Positions 1 through 8,479 of a stretch of DNA of 64,000 nt are shown piece after piece (positions within the stretch are counted from its first letter, which is position 1; each line of letters opens with the position of its first letter). Both the position numbers and the translations under genes were made by a program. The stretch is from Aquisphaera insulae (GTDB lineage: Bacteria; Planctomycetota; Planctomycetia; Isosphaerales; Isosphaeraceae): the NCBI RefSeq assembly GCF_011064615.1, contig NZ_JAALJH010000035.1, positions 26,006 to 90,005 on the forward strand. The letters are read 5' to 3'. The notes below the pieces were generated by a model. The model made no database searches and was not told the origin of the DNA. It was given only the letters and a program-made list of their open reading frames with translations.

Positions 1-2
1 AG

Positions 3-2795
3 GCGATCGCCCAAACCAAGGCCGACAAACCGGACCCGCGTGCCGCCGCCGAGATCGATGCCCTGCTCGCTAGCCCGATGCCGGCCCCCGAGTGGCGGCC
101 ACGGCTCGTCGACGCCGTCCGATCCCTCGACGCTCGGCTCGCGGAGTCCACCGCCCGCCTCGAGCGGCTCCCGGACGACTCGGGGCCTTCGGCCCGCCTC
201 GAACAGGCGCGGACTCAGGCCGTCCGCCGGGCCAGGCGGCTCCAGACGCTGCTCTCCCTGATGGGCGAGGCGGCGCTCGCCCGGAACCTCTGCCCGGGCG
301 TGGAGTTGACGAGCGAAATCGAGTCCATGTCGCGCGGCTCGGCGACGGCCGCCGCGGGCCCGGAGGACGGCATCGCCCGGCTCTGGGGGAGCCTGGCACG
401 CGTCGCCTCCTCCGCATCCTGCAAGCTGAACGCGCTCCTGGAGCGGTCCGATCGGGGCGACGACCCGGCCGGCTGGATCGCGCCGCCCTTCCTCCTGGAC
501 ACGACGGTCAACCCCCGATTCGCGATGGGAGTCGAGGTGGCGCGGCGACACGGCCGGTGGCTCGCCGCCCGTTACCTCCACGAGGAGCGGGACCTCCATG
601 AGGGGGGGGACCCCGAGCGGTTCTACGAGGACGCGGCCGAGGAGTGCCCCGGCCACCCGGACCCGACCGCAACCTCGCTCCGATTGGCGGTCGACGGCGC
701 GGAGGCGACGACGCTCTCGTCGTCGAGGAGCTCGACGCGGGCGGAGGTCAAGCTGAGCCTGGTCGGCAGCGGTCGCGGGACGCCCGCGAAGGCCCGGATC
801 GCCGTCCACTCCCCGGGGGATGATCGCCTCAAGATCGGCGTGCCGGAGTCCGGGCCCGTGGAGCTGACCGGCCTGGCCCCGACCGTCGTCGGCATCAACC
901 TGACCTGGGTCGACCAGGGGGGAGCCGCCGCCAAGGAACCCCCGCCCGGGTTCCTCATCGGGGCCACGCTCTCCGACGGCCGTTCGTTCCATCAGAGGGT
1001 CCCGATCCGAATCGAGTCCGACCAGATCCTCCCCTCGTTCGTCCTGGGGACCGGCGACGGGCCCCCGGCGGGGATCCCCACGGATCCGCTCCGCCTCCGG
1101 ACGCTCCCGGGGAGGCAGTCGTTCCAGGTCCTGATCCGCAACCCCTTCCCGCGCAGCCGCGAGGTCTCCGTCCAGCTCCTCTCGGGCGAGACCGTCCTGG
1201 CGACGAGCGGCGACAAGCCCGTGGCCGTCCCGGCGAACGGGACGGTCGCGGTGAAGGCCCTGGCGCCGGGCTCGCCGAGCCTGGCGCCGACCAAGGACAA
1301 GGAGCCGCTCCTCGAGGCGCCGGCCGGGCTCAAGCTGCGGATGATCGAATCGACGGCCGGCGGCGCGAAGGGCTTCACGATCGTCCAGCCGCTGCGCCCG
1401 GAGATCATCGATCCGTCCGAATATGTCGACGTCCGACTGGCCCAGTTCACGCCGGCCATCCAGGGGCGCCCCAATGAGCTGAAGCTGGTGCTGCGGACCA
1501 TGCCCGGGATGACCGGCCCGCCCTGCCAGGCCGAGCTGGTCCTCCCCGCCGACCGGTCACTCTTCCCCTCCCTCCTGAGCCCCCAGACGGAGGGGAAGCA
1601 CGCCGGCCCGCTGCCGGCGGGGGGAGACCTGACCCTCTCCGCGGAGGGGCTGCGACTCGATCCCGGGGAGCCACCGAACGGGAGCTTCTACCTCAACCTG
1701 GATGGCGTCAAGCGGGCGCTCTGGTATCGGGCGCAGTTCAGCGAGGTGGCGGGCATCCAGCGTGCCGAGCCGGAGAGCAAGTCCCCGCGGATCCGGTTCC
1801 GTATCGACCGCACCGTCAGGGCCGGCGGCCCGACCTTGCTCCAGGTCCACTTCGAGGTCGACAAGGCCCCGCCGCGTTCCCGCCTCACCTTCGAGATCGG
1901 TCGGGACGAGGGGAACGGTTTCGTGGCGGACGTCCGGGCGGCCCCCAGGCCCCCGAAGCAGCAGCACGTCGGCTTCGCCCTGGGAGAGGGAGGGACGTTG
2001 CTCCTCGAGGCGGCCATCGACGACTGGACCGACCCCTATCCGCTGAATATTCGCGGCCGGCGCCAGGCCATCGCCAGGCTCGTGGACCCGGCGGGCATGG
2101 AGCTGAGGAGCTACGCCGAGGACATCGTCCTCGACGACCAGCCGCCGGCCATCCCGACGATCAAGGTCGCGCCCGAGGTGGACGAAGGGGGCCGCCCCTT
2201 CGAGGCTCGGATCGTGGTCACGCCCCCGATCTCGGGGGTCAGGGAGGTCGCCTACATCGTCGGCCCGAAGCTCCTCGACGACGAGGAGTTCGCCAAGGCC
2301 CGCGCCGAGAACAAGACCAGCGATGCCAGGCGAGCCGGCAACGACGACCGCGAGTGGGCCGCGCCCATCGTGATCCCGAAGGATGCCACCGGCCGGATCT
2401 TCATCACGGCGAGGGCGATCAGCGGAGTCGGATTGGCCGGCAAGGGGGGTGAGGTCGTGAAGCTCCGGCCCAGGCCGATGGCCGCGGACGACGCCGCGGC
2501 GAAGAAGAAGGACGAGCCCCCCGCCCTCGCGACCGTCGAGGGGACCGTGAACGAAGCCTCCGTGGCCCAGCCGAATCTCCGGGTCGCCCTCCTCGACCCG
2601 AATCCGAAAGACCCCGCGAAAATGGTCATCAAGGAGACGGTCACCGACGACAACGGCAAGTTCCAGCTCAAGGACGTCGCCCCGGGGGAGTACATGCTCT
2701 TCAGCATCAACGACAACTCGAAGCGGTTCTACTACAAGCCGCTCCACGTCGACCCCGGCGCGGCCGTCTCGCTCAAGCTCGAGCTCCTGAGGTGA
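3..2795 (+). CDS. Large protein of unknown function, 5' end outside window
   Basis: The reading frame is open without a stop to the left edge (codons from base 3), so the gene starts upstream; an internal ATG at 78 is not a convincing start because the preceding 25 codons fit the same composition. About 930 residues are visible. I do not recognise a family for the bulk, which looks like a string of beta-rich, Ig-like extracellular segments with many Pro, Gly and Val. The last ~90 residues, after a Lys/Asp-rich linker, fit a carboxypeptidase-regulatory-like (transthyretin-type) beta sandwich: a TVEGTV opening, then DDNGKF and APGEYML. Such domains are common at the ends of planctomycete envelope proteins. 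Function unknown; secretion is inferred only from the domain type, since the N-terminus is missing. Confidence 0.75.
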   Translation, partial: AIAQTKADKPDPRAAAEIDALLASPMPAPEWRPRLVDAVRSLDARLAESTARLERLPDDSGPSARLEQARTQAVRRARRLQTLLSLMGEAALARNLCPGVELTSEIESMSRGSATAAAGPEDGIARLWGSLARVASSASCKLNALLERSDRGDDPAGWIAPPFLLDTTVNPRFAMGVEVARRHGRWLAARYLHEERDLHEGGDPERFYEDAAEECPGHPDPTATSLRLAVDGAEATTLSSSRSSTRAEVKLSLVGSGRGTPAKARIAVHSPGDDRLKIGVPESGPVELTGLAPTVVGINLTWVDQGGAAAKEPPPGFLIGATLSDGRSFHQRVPIRIESDQILPSFVLGTGDGPPAGIPTDPLRLRTLPGRQSFQVLIRNPFPRSREVSVQLLSGETVLATSGDKPVAVPANGTVAVKALAPGSPSLAPTKDKEPLLEAPAGLKLRMIESTAGGAKGFTIVQPLRPEIIDPSEYVDVRLAQFTPAIQGRPNELKLVLRTMPGMTGPPCQAELVLPADRSLFPSLLSPQTEGKHAGPLPAGGDLTLSAEGLRLDPGEPPNGSFYLNLDGVKRALWYRAQFSEVAGIQRAEPESKSPRIRFRIDRTVRAGGPTLLQVHFEVDKAPPRSRLTFEIGRDEGNGFVADVRAAPRPPKQQHVGFALGEGGTLLLEAAIDDWTDPYPLNIRGRRQAIARLVDPAGMELRSYAEDIVLDDQPPAIPTIKVAPEVDEGGRPFEARIVVTPPISGVREVAYIVGPKLLDDEEFAKARAENKTSDARRAGNDDREWAAPIVIPKDATGRIFITARAISGVGLAGKGGEVVKLRPRPMAADDAAAKKKDEPPALATVEGTVNEASVAQPNLRVALLDPNPKDPAKMVIKETVTDDNGKFQLKDVAPGEYMLFSINDNSKRFYYKPLHVDPGAAVSLKLELLR

Positions 2796-2830
2796 CCTCG
2801 CAGTTCGGCGGCATGGGGCCGGCGGGAATG

Positions 2831-3655
2831 CTACGACTCGAGGTACGATTCCCGCTCCAGGCCCCGGACATACTCGACCGCATCTTCGACCGATCCGACG
2901 GCCGCCCCCGCGCGCCGACCGCGACGATCGAGCTCGCGGAGGAGTGCCAGGTCGTCCAGGTCGTCGTCGCCGAGATCGCGGCCCGCGCAGGCCTCGTCCA
3001 GGTTGGCGATGAGCCGTAGCGTCCGCTCGGTCACGGCCCCGCGGAGCGAGTCGACCGCGGCGTTCGCGGAGCCGCGGGGGTCGATCGCCCGGCCGACCTC
3101 GTGGAGCAAGGCCGCCAGGAGGAACTCCTCGTCGTAGGGCCTCGCCTCGCGGGCCAGTTCATACACCTGGAGGCTGTGATAGATCGCATCGCCCTCCGGA
3201 TGCTCCCTCGGGTCCAGCTTGATCGATTCGAGCGGGGCGAGACGGATCCGGTAGACGGTGAAGCGATCGAGCCGCTCGGACAGGGAGGGGGGCTCGAATC
3301 CGTCCGGCGGCTCCGCCTCGCCGCCTTCCTCAACAGGCTCCTCGTCATCCGGCGTGGTCGCGTCCGCGGCTCCCTCGACGCGAGCTCTCGAGCGACCCAG
3401 GCGGGCCGCCTCCTCGCGGACCTCGCCGTCGGAAGGGAGATCACCCGGCCGGACCCGGTGGCCCAGCACCGCCGCCGCCTTGCGCTTGGCGGCGTAGAGC
3501 TCCGCCTCGGTCCGGTCCGCAACCCAGCCCGCGTCGGCCGAGGGAGCCTCCGGGGCCGAGTCCAGCAGCCTGCGGGCCGCTTCGACCGCGATTTGCCTCC
3601 GCAGCCGTTCGGTCCCGACCGGCCCTCGGAATTTCTTGCGATACTTGTCGTACAT
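2831..3655 (-). CDS. HD-domain-like protein with a degenerate metal motif
   Basis: This 274-residue soluble protein ends in a segment that resembles an HD phosphohydrolase domain: a His in YHSLQVY, then about 25 residues later LLAALLHEVGRAID. In true HD enzymes the second motif is His-Asp; here it is His-Glu, so metal binding and catalysis are doubtful. The N-terminal half is rich in Arg, Ala and Glu, with an acidic low-complexity linker around residues 85-125. It converges with the large protein to its left and is divergent from parB. I would call it a planctomycete hypothetical with an HD-like fold; no substrate can be proposed. The ATG at 3655 is followed by a basic MYDKYRKKFRG start, which looks natural. 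Confidence 0.65.
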   Translation of the reverse strand: MYDKYRKKFRGPVGTERLRRQIAVEAARRLLDSAPEAPSADAGWVADRTEAELYAAKRKAAAVLGHRVRPGDLPSDGEVREEAARLGRSRARVEGAADATTPDDEEPVEEGGEAEPPDGFEPPSLSERLDRFTVYRIRLAPLESIKLDPREHPEGDAIYHSLQVYELAREARPYDEEFLLAALLHEVGRAIDPRGSANAAVDSLRGAVTERTLRLIANLDEACAGRDLGDDDLDDLALLRELDRRGRRAGAAVGSVEDAVEYVRGLERESYLES

Positions 3656-4039
3656 GAAGCCTCCGCGACCTCCACATCGTATCCGATCCGTTCAGCCCGC
3701 GACATCACCGGCCTCTCCGGGGACCGGCTGCCGGGGTCGCGACGGGGAGGAGATAGCCTTTACCCAGCCCACAGAGATTGCCAGGCAGGTTATAGCGGGC
3801 GGGCGCCATCGACGGGAAAGTGGCGACATGGTCCCCGCGGCGTGCACCACGAGCCGTGAACTCGCTAAGGAAGTCGACGGCGCGGTCCGACTGTATTGGG
3901 GTGGGACGATCATCACCCGCCGAGGTCGCGCGAAGGGCTCGTCGAAGAGGCCCCGCGTCGCGGAGTCGGAGGGGATGGAGGCCCACCCGGGCCTGCTTCG
4001 CCCGGGCGCATCCGGTACTCGTCATGGAGGTCATCGACC
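3656..4039. other. Divergent intergenic region, HD-like gene / parB
   Basis: 384 bases between two divergent genes. It should hold both promoters, but I see no clear -35/-10 pair. Short open frames here lack ribosome sites and change composition, so I call none of them genes. The parB ribosome site lies at its right end. Confidence 0.5.
4026..4030 (+). promoter_or_regulatory. Ribosome binding site deciding the parB start
   Basis: GGAGG nine bases before the GTG at 4040. This favours GTG over any upstream in-frame start and gives the normal ParB N-terminus. Confidence 0.7.
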
Positions 4040-4921
4040 GTGAACAAGCGACGCCTGGGCCGCGGGCTGGAAGCCCTGCTGGGACGCGAGGAAGGTGGGT
4101 TCGAACCCGGCTCGCTCGAGGCCTCGGAGCTCATCCACGTCGCCGTGGATCAGGTGGACCCGAATCCCTACCAGCCGCGTCGGACCTTCCCGGCCGCCGA
4201 GATCGCCTCGCTCGCGGAGTCGCTCCGCCAGCATGGAATGCTCCAGCCGATCCTGGTCCGCGCGATGGGCGACCGCTACCAGCTCATCGCGGGCGAGCGC
4301 CGGCTCCGGGCCAGCATCGAGGCCCAGCTCCACGAGATCCCCGCCCGCGTCATGGACCTGGACGACCAGCGAGTCCATGAGCTCGCGATGGTGGAGAACC
4401 TCCAGCGCGAGGACCTCAACGCCGTCGACAAGGCCACGGCCTTCCGTGAGTATCTCTCCCGCTATGGCGGCACCCAGGAAGAGCTCGCCGGCCGGCTCGG
4501 GCTGGACCGCTCCACGGTCTCCAACTTCATCCGGCTGCTGGAGCTCCCCGAGGAGGTCCTGAACGCCGTCCGCAACGGCGAGATCACCCAGGGACATGCC
4601 CGGGCCCTGCTGCCGCTGCCGGACGAGGAGAGTCGGATCGCCGCCTGCCGGCGGATCATCGCCGAGAGCCTCTCGGTCCGACAGACCGAGGCCCTCGTGG
4701 CGACCGGCATCCCGACGCCGGCCCGGACCCGCGTCCGCCGCGACTCCGCCCATTCCCCGGACCCGAAGCAGCCCCACATGGTGGAGCTCGAACAGCACCT
4801 CCACCAGCGATTCGGCACGATGGTGCTCATCCGTGCCCGGACGCCGGAGCGTGGACAGATCATCATCGATTACAACTCGCAGGAGGAGTTCGACCGCGTC
4901 GCCGCCATGATTCGCGGATGA
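4040..4921 (+). CDS. parB: Chromosome-partitioning protein ParB
   Basis: ParB binds parS sites near the origin, loads as a CTP-dependent clamp and works with ParA in chromosome segregation. The 293-residue product has the classic layout: basic N-terminus KRRLGRGLEALLG, the NPYQPR box near residue 42, the CTP-binding box GERRLRA at 95-101, a helix-turn-helix around 140-170 (GGTQEELAGRLGLDRSTVSN) and a C-terminal dimerisation region. I chose the GTG at 4040 because GGAGG lies at 4026-4030 with normal spacing and because RLGRGL is the family's usual N-terminus; upstream in-frame codons do not look like ParB. No parA is adjacent. Its usual neighbours (gidB, parA) are absent, so the gene appears to stand alone here. 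Confidence 0.95.
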   Translation: MNKRRLGRGLEALLGREEGGFEPGSLEASELIHVAVDQVDPNPYQPRRTFPAAEIASLAESLRQHGMLQPILVRAMGDRYQLIAGERRLRASIEAQLHEIPARVMDLDDQRVHELAMVENLQREDLNAVDKATAFREYLSRYGGTQEELAGRLGLDRSTVSNFIRLLELPEEVLNAVRNGEITQGHARALLPLPDEESRIAACRRIIAESLSVRQTEALVATGIPTPARTRVRRDSAHSPDPKQPHMVELEQHLHQRFGTMVLIRARTPERGQIIIDYNSQEEFDRVAAMIRG

Positions 4922-5362
4922 TGCGCGCGCCTGCCCTGGGACGGGCGGGTCCGGCACCGCCTCGCGTCGACCGCCCCGCCCAGGGCCCTGTCCGAGATTG
5001 GACACCCTGGAATCGAGGAATCGGACTTCCCGTTCTCCCTCCCCTTGATGCCTTTTGAGAACGTCAGGCGCTGTTTTCTGCGGGGGCACCGGGGCGACTC
5101 TCCTCCCGGTTTCGTCACCTAAAGAGTGTTCCTCCCTGGATTAACCGGGGCCCGGGCCCAGAAGGCCACGAATTGGTATCGCTGTTGCTCCCGGTGCGGT
5201 TACTCTTCAATCGCGGCCATGATCGGGCTTCCGTCGCACTTCGCGCTCGTCGCGAAGGCGGACGCCCCACGTGGCCTTTCCGGATCTGGACGTTGCGGGT
5301 GCTCGTGACGGGGCGAGCCACGCCTCGGACGTAACTCATCGAATGACAACCAGGTGCTGCCC
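4922..5362. other. Intergenic region after parB
   Basis: 441 bases. Apart from the hairpin at 4934-4985 I see nothing that can be supported; short frames here have no ribosome site. Confidence 0.45.
4934..4985 (+). terminator. GC-rich hairpin after parB
   Basis: Arms at 4934-4948 and 4971-4985 pair as 7 bp (CCCTGGG/CCCAGGG) plus 6 bp with two mismatches between, around a 22-base loop. There is no T run, so it may stop transcription only weakly or with help. Confidence 0.35.
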
Positions 5363-6160
5363 ATGAGTCCGCGACCGCATGATGGACCTGCGGAGGGAGG
5401 ACTGACATGTTCGTTGACCCGGTTGGTCCAGGATGAACGCCACGTCGATCAGCTCCGAGAGAGCCTCAGCGGGTTCAGCCATCGCTGCCGCAACCTCCTC
5501 AATGGCATGAAGATGAGCCTCTACTTCGTGCGCCGGGCGGGGGCGGACTCGCTCCCCTCGTGGTGGGACGACATGGAGGCCAGCTACGGCGGGATGGAAC
5601 AGCTCTTCGAGCATCTCCAGGCCATCTATCGCCCGATGCCGCTGTCGACGATCGACGCTCGGGTGGGGGTCCTGCTGCGGGACCTCGGCGCGACCTGGCG
5701 CCAGCGATTCGCCTCGTCCGGTCGCTCGCTCGAGCTCTGCCCGCCCGCCGAGGAGGCGGTCCTCCCGTTCGATCCGATGCGGCTGAGCATGGGGCTGGAG
5801 GCCTTCCTGAGCTGGCGGAGCGTGGCGATGCCTCCGGACCGCCGAGGCCGACTGGAGTGGCGGACCGAAAAAGGGCGGTTTCAGGCCTGCTGGCATGAGG
5901 CGGGCAGCCTGGAGCCGCCGACCGAGCCGGGGTGGGCGGAGGCCGGCCCCGAGCCCGATTCGCCCGCCACGGGTCCGCTCGCCCTGGCACTCCCGCTCCT
6001 GACGCGAGTGGTCGCGGCGCATCGCGGGAAACTCCGCTGGTCGCGATCGCCGGGCCTTCGGGTCGAGTTCGGCTGGCCGATCGGGGCCGCCGTCGAACCA
6101 ACGTCGACGTCCGAGGCGGCCGGCCGCTCACCCTTGACCGCCGGACATGGATCGGCTTAG
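5363..6160 (+). CDS. Sensor-histidine-kinase-like protein, degenerate
   Basis: The product (265 residues from the ATG at 5363) opens with a helix resembling a HisKA dimerisation/phospho-acceptor helix, LSGFSHRCRNLLNGMKMSL, with a His where the phospho-acceptor would be. The rest has the length of a HATPase domain but I see no clear N, G1 or G2 box; a KLRWSRSPGLRVEFGWP ending resembles the last strands of the fold. It may therefore be a kinase remnant or a binding-only module. There is no sensor domain or membrane segment. The start is uncertain: a strong GGAGGGAGGA at 5393-5402 would suit an in-frame TTG at 5414 better than the ATG at 5363. It is followed directly by tRNA-Pro. Confidence 0.6.
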   Translation: MSPRPHDGPAEGGLTCSLTRLVQDERHVDQLRESLSGFSHRCRNLLNGMKMSLYFVRRAGADSLPSWWDDMEASYGGMEQLFEHLQAIYRPMPLSTIDARVGVLLRDLGATWRQRFASSGRSLELCPPAEEAVLPFDPMRLSMGLEAFLSWRSVAMPPDRRGRLEWRTEKGRFQACWHEAGSLEPPTEPGWAEAGPEPDSPATGPLALALPLLTRVVAAHRGKLRWSRSPGLRVEFGWPIGAAVEPTSTSEAAGRSPLTAGHGSA

Positions 6161-6178
6161 GATGCGTTGGCCGCCTTG

Positions 6179-6253
6179 CGGGGTGTAGCGCAGCCTGGTT
6201 AGCGCGCCTGCCTTGGGAGCAGGAGGTCACCAGTTCGAATCTGGTCACCCCGA
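6179..6253 (+). tRNA. tRNA-Pro (anticodon TGG)
   Basis: A full cloverleaf is visible. Acceptor arms CGGGGTG (6179-6185) and CACCCCG (6246-6252) pair over 7 bp, with discriminator A at 6253. The anticodon arm is CCTGC, loop CTTGGGA, GCAGG, giving anticodon TGG. The T arm ACCAG-TTCGAAT-CTGGT pairs over 5 bp. The CCA end is not encoded. Confidence 0.96.
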
Positions 6254-6343
6254 TTCTTCCCTCGCTCGGGACGCCGTATGGACCGGCCTCGGGCGGGTGG
6301 GATTCGTCACCGATCAGGGTCTTCACGGCCGGGGTATCGAGCG

Positions 6344-7063
6344 GTGGGCAGTACAGAGGAATCCGCCAAGCTGCGGGCGGCACGGGCGGCGGCGGAACTC
6401 GTCCAATCGGGCATGACTGTCGGCCTGGGCTCGGGGACCACGGCGGCCCACCTGGTCCAGAGGCTGGGTGAGCGGGTCCGCGACGAGGGGCTTCGGTTCG
6501 TCGGCGTCCCCACGAGCCTGGCCACCTCGGAGCTGGCCCGAGGGCTGAGGATCCCGCTCCGCGAGCTCGATGACGTGGACGCGCTCGACATCAACCTCGA
6601 CGGCGCCGATGAGGTCGACCCTCAGTTCCGGATGATCAAGGGGCGAGGCGGTGCCTTGCTCCGCGAGAAGATCGTCGCGTGCGTGGCCCGCAAGCGCGTC
6701 ACGATCATCACGCAGGAGAAGCGGGTCGCGAACCTCGGCCAGAAGGCCCCCCTACCCGTCGAGGTCAGCCCGGTCGGACTTCGCCACACCGAGCGGCGGC
6801 TGAAGGCCCTGGGGGCGGAGACGCGGATCCGGACCGTCCCCGCCGGCGTCCCGTTCCTGACCGATGGGGGCAACGCCATCATCGATTGTACGTTCACGGG
6901 CCGGTTCGAGCCGGAGGAGCTCGACGCGACGCTCCAGTCCGTCGTCGGCGTCTTCGAGACGGGGCTATTCCTGGGCCTCTGCGACCTCCTGATTGTGGGG
7001 ACCGGGGAGGGCGTGGACCAGGTCCCCGCCGCCGGCCTGCGAAACCGGGGCTGCGGCGGGTAA
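6344..7063 (+). CDS. rpiA: Ribose-5-phosphate isomerase A
   Basis: Interconverts ribose 5-phosphate and ribulose 5-phosphate in the pentose phosphate pathway. Family motifs are all present: GLGSGTTAAH (phosphate-binding loop), GVPTS, DGADEVD, KGRGGALLREK and the ending DLLIVGTGEGV. Expected active-site residues are the Asp of DGADE and the Lys of KGRGG. I chose the GTG at 6344, which begins VGSTEESAKL; an ATG at 6278 would add 22 residues that look unlike RpiA and start only 25 bases after the tRNA. Length from GTG is 239, close to the family's ~220-230. It faces deoC, another pentose-phosphate enzyme, tail to tail. Confidence 0.92.
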   Translation: MGSTEESAKLRAARAAAELVQSGMTVGLGSGTTAAHLVQRLGERVRDEGLRFVGVPTSLATSELARGLRIPLRELDDVDALDINLDGADEVDPQFRMIKGRGGALLREKIVACVARKRVTIITQEKRVANLGQKAPLPVEVSPVGLRHTERRLKALGAETRIRTVPAGVPFLTDGGNAIIDCTFTGRFEPEELDATLQSVVGVFETGLFLGLCDLLIVGTGEGVDQVPAAGLRNRGCGG

Positions 7064-7091
7064 GCTCATGCGGATCACCAGGATGCGCCCG

Positions 7092-7781
7092 TCATTTCGC
7101 GAGTCGAGCCTTGAGCTCATCGAGGATCTCCGCGGTCCTCGAGGCTCCGAATCGATCGCAGCCGAGCTCCACCACGCCGATCGCCTGGTCGAGCGTCCGG
7201 ACGCCCCCGGCCGCCTTGAGCTTGACGTGCGGCGGCGAGGACTTCCTCATCAGGATCAGGTCCGCGTCGGTCGCGCCGCCGGTGCCGTAGCCCGTGGAGG
7301 TCTTCACGTAATCGGCCCCGACCTCGCCGCAGATCTGGCAGAGGCGGACCTTCTGGACGTCGGTCAGGTAGCAGTTCTCGAAGATCACCTTGACGATCGC
7401 CTCGCGGGCATGGGCCGCCCGGGTGACCGCCTCGATGTCCCGGCCGACCGCGTCCCAGGCGCCGCCGATCGCCTGGCCGATGTTGATGACCATGTCCAGC
7501 TCGGTCGCCCCATCGTCCATGGCCCGCTCGGCCTCGAAGACCTTCACGGCGGTGGCGTGCCCACCGTGGGGAAAGCCGATGGTCGTCCCGACCGCGACAT
7601 TCGTCCCTTTCAGTATTCTCGAAGCGAGCCCAACGGCATATGGTTTGATACAGACGCTCGCGACGCCGTACTTCGCCGCGAGCTCGCAGCCGGCCGCGAG
7701 CTCGGCGTCGGTGAGCGTGGGTCCCAGGAGCGAATGGTCGATCCGCCGGGCGATCAGGTCGTAGGTCAGCGTCTGTCCCAT
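7092..7781 (-). CDS. deoC: Deoxyribose-phosphate aldolase
   Basis: Class I aldolase that splits 2-deoxyribose 5-phosphate into glyceraldehyde 3-phosphate and acetaldehyde in nucleoside salvage. The 229-residue product carries the (beta/alpha)8 signatures: IDHSLLGP at the start, SVCIKPY, TTIGFPHG, ELDMVIN, and VKTSTGYGTGGAT with the Schiff-base Lys at residue 160. The ATG at 7781 follows GAGGAG with correct spacing; an open stretch upstream to 7967 overlaps the divergent CoA-binding gene and has no DeoC character. It converges with rpiA across 28 bases. Confidence 0.95.
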   Translation of the reverse strand: MGQTLTYDLIARRIDHSLLGPTLTDAELAAGCELAAKYGVASVCIKPYAVGLASRILKGTNVAVGTTIGFPHGGHATAVKVFEAERAMDDGATELDMVINIGQAIGGAWDAVGRDIEAVTRAAHAREAIVKVIFENCYLTDVQKVRLCQICGEVGADYVKTSTGYGTGGATDADLILMRKSSPPHVKLKAAGGVRTLDQAIGVVELGCDRFGASRTAEILDELKARLAK

Positions 7782-7966
7782 GACTTTCAAACTCCTCGAA
7801 CAGGCTCCCGGGCAAGATCTTCGCACTCTCCCGCGATTCTGACGACCCCGAGACGAGCAGGCAAGGGGCCGACCCCCGCAGGCCCGCCTCTTCACGGCCT
7901 TCCAGGCCGCGATCGTTGTACCCGTGCTTCTCTCTGACTTCCTCACCCAGCCAGGAGATTCTTCCA

Positions 7967-8350
7967 ATGTCCCGCAGACGTCCCACGGTCGCCGTCATCG
8001 GCGCCAGCAATGACCCCCGAAAGTACGGCAACAAGGCGGTCCGCGCCTTCGCCTCCCGGGGATGGCAAGTCTTCCCCGTAAACCCATCGCTCGACCAGGT
8101 CGAGGGCCTGCCCGCCTATCACGACATCGACTCGATCCCCGCCGAGCACCTCGACCGGGTCTCGTTCTATGTCCCCCCGAGAGTCGGCCTCGATGTGATC
8201 GACGCGGTCCCGGCCAAGAACGTGGACGAGGTCTGGCTCAATCCAGGCTCCGAGTCCCCCGAGCTCGTCCGGAAGGCCGAGAAGCTCGGCCTGAACGTCG
8301 TCCAGGCGTGCAGCATCCTGGACATCGGCGAGAGCCCTCGCGACTATTGA
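7967..8350 (+). CDS. CoA-binding domain protein
   Basis: A 127-residue single-domain protein with a Rossmann-type CoA-binding fold: VAVIGASNDPRKYGNKAVRAF at the N-terminus, then QVFPVNP and EVWLNPGSES. Small stand-alone proteins of this family (the YccU/COG1832 group) bind CoA or a nucleotide; no reaction is established. The ATG at 7967 has AGGAG at 7953-7957. It is divergent from deoC. A partly decayed copy of its last ~70 codons lies 3.2 kb downstream at 11583-11795, on the other side of a sigma factor/DUF1559 pair, so this locus has been rearranged. Confidence 0.85.
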   Translation: MSRRRPTVAVIGASNDPRKYGNKAVRAFASRGWQVFPVNPSLDQVEGLPAYHDIDSIPAEHLDRVSFYVPPRVGLDVIDAVPAKNVDEVWLNPGSESPELVRKAEKLGLNVVQACSILDIGESPRDY

Positions 8351-8479
8351 GCCGCCGCGGTGGCCAATTCCGCCGCGATCGACCGGGCAGGCAGGCAAGC
8401 GGCCCGGTCGAGCCATTCTCCCCCCGCAAGCCACCCGTGGGTGACATGGATCGGGCTCCGTATTCGGTCTTCTCGTCGC

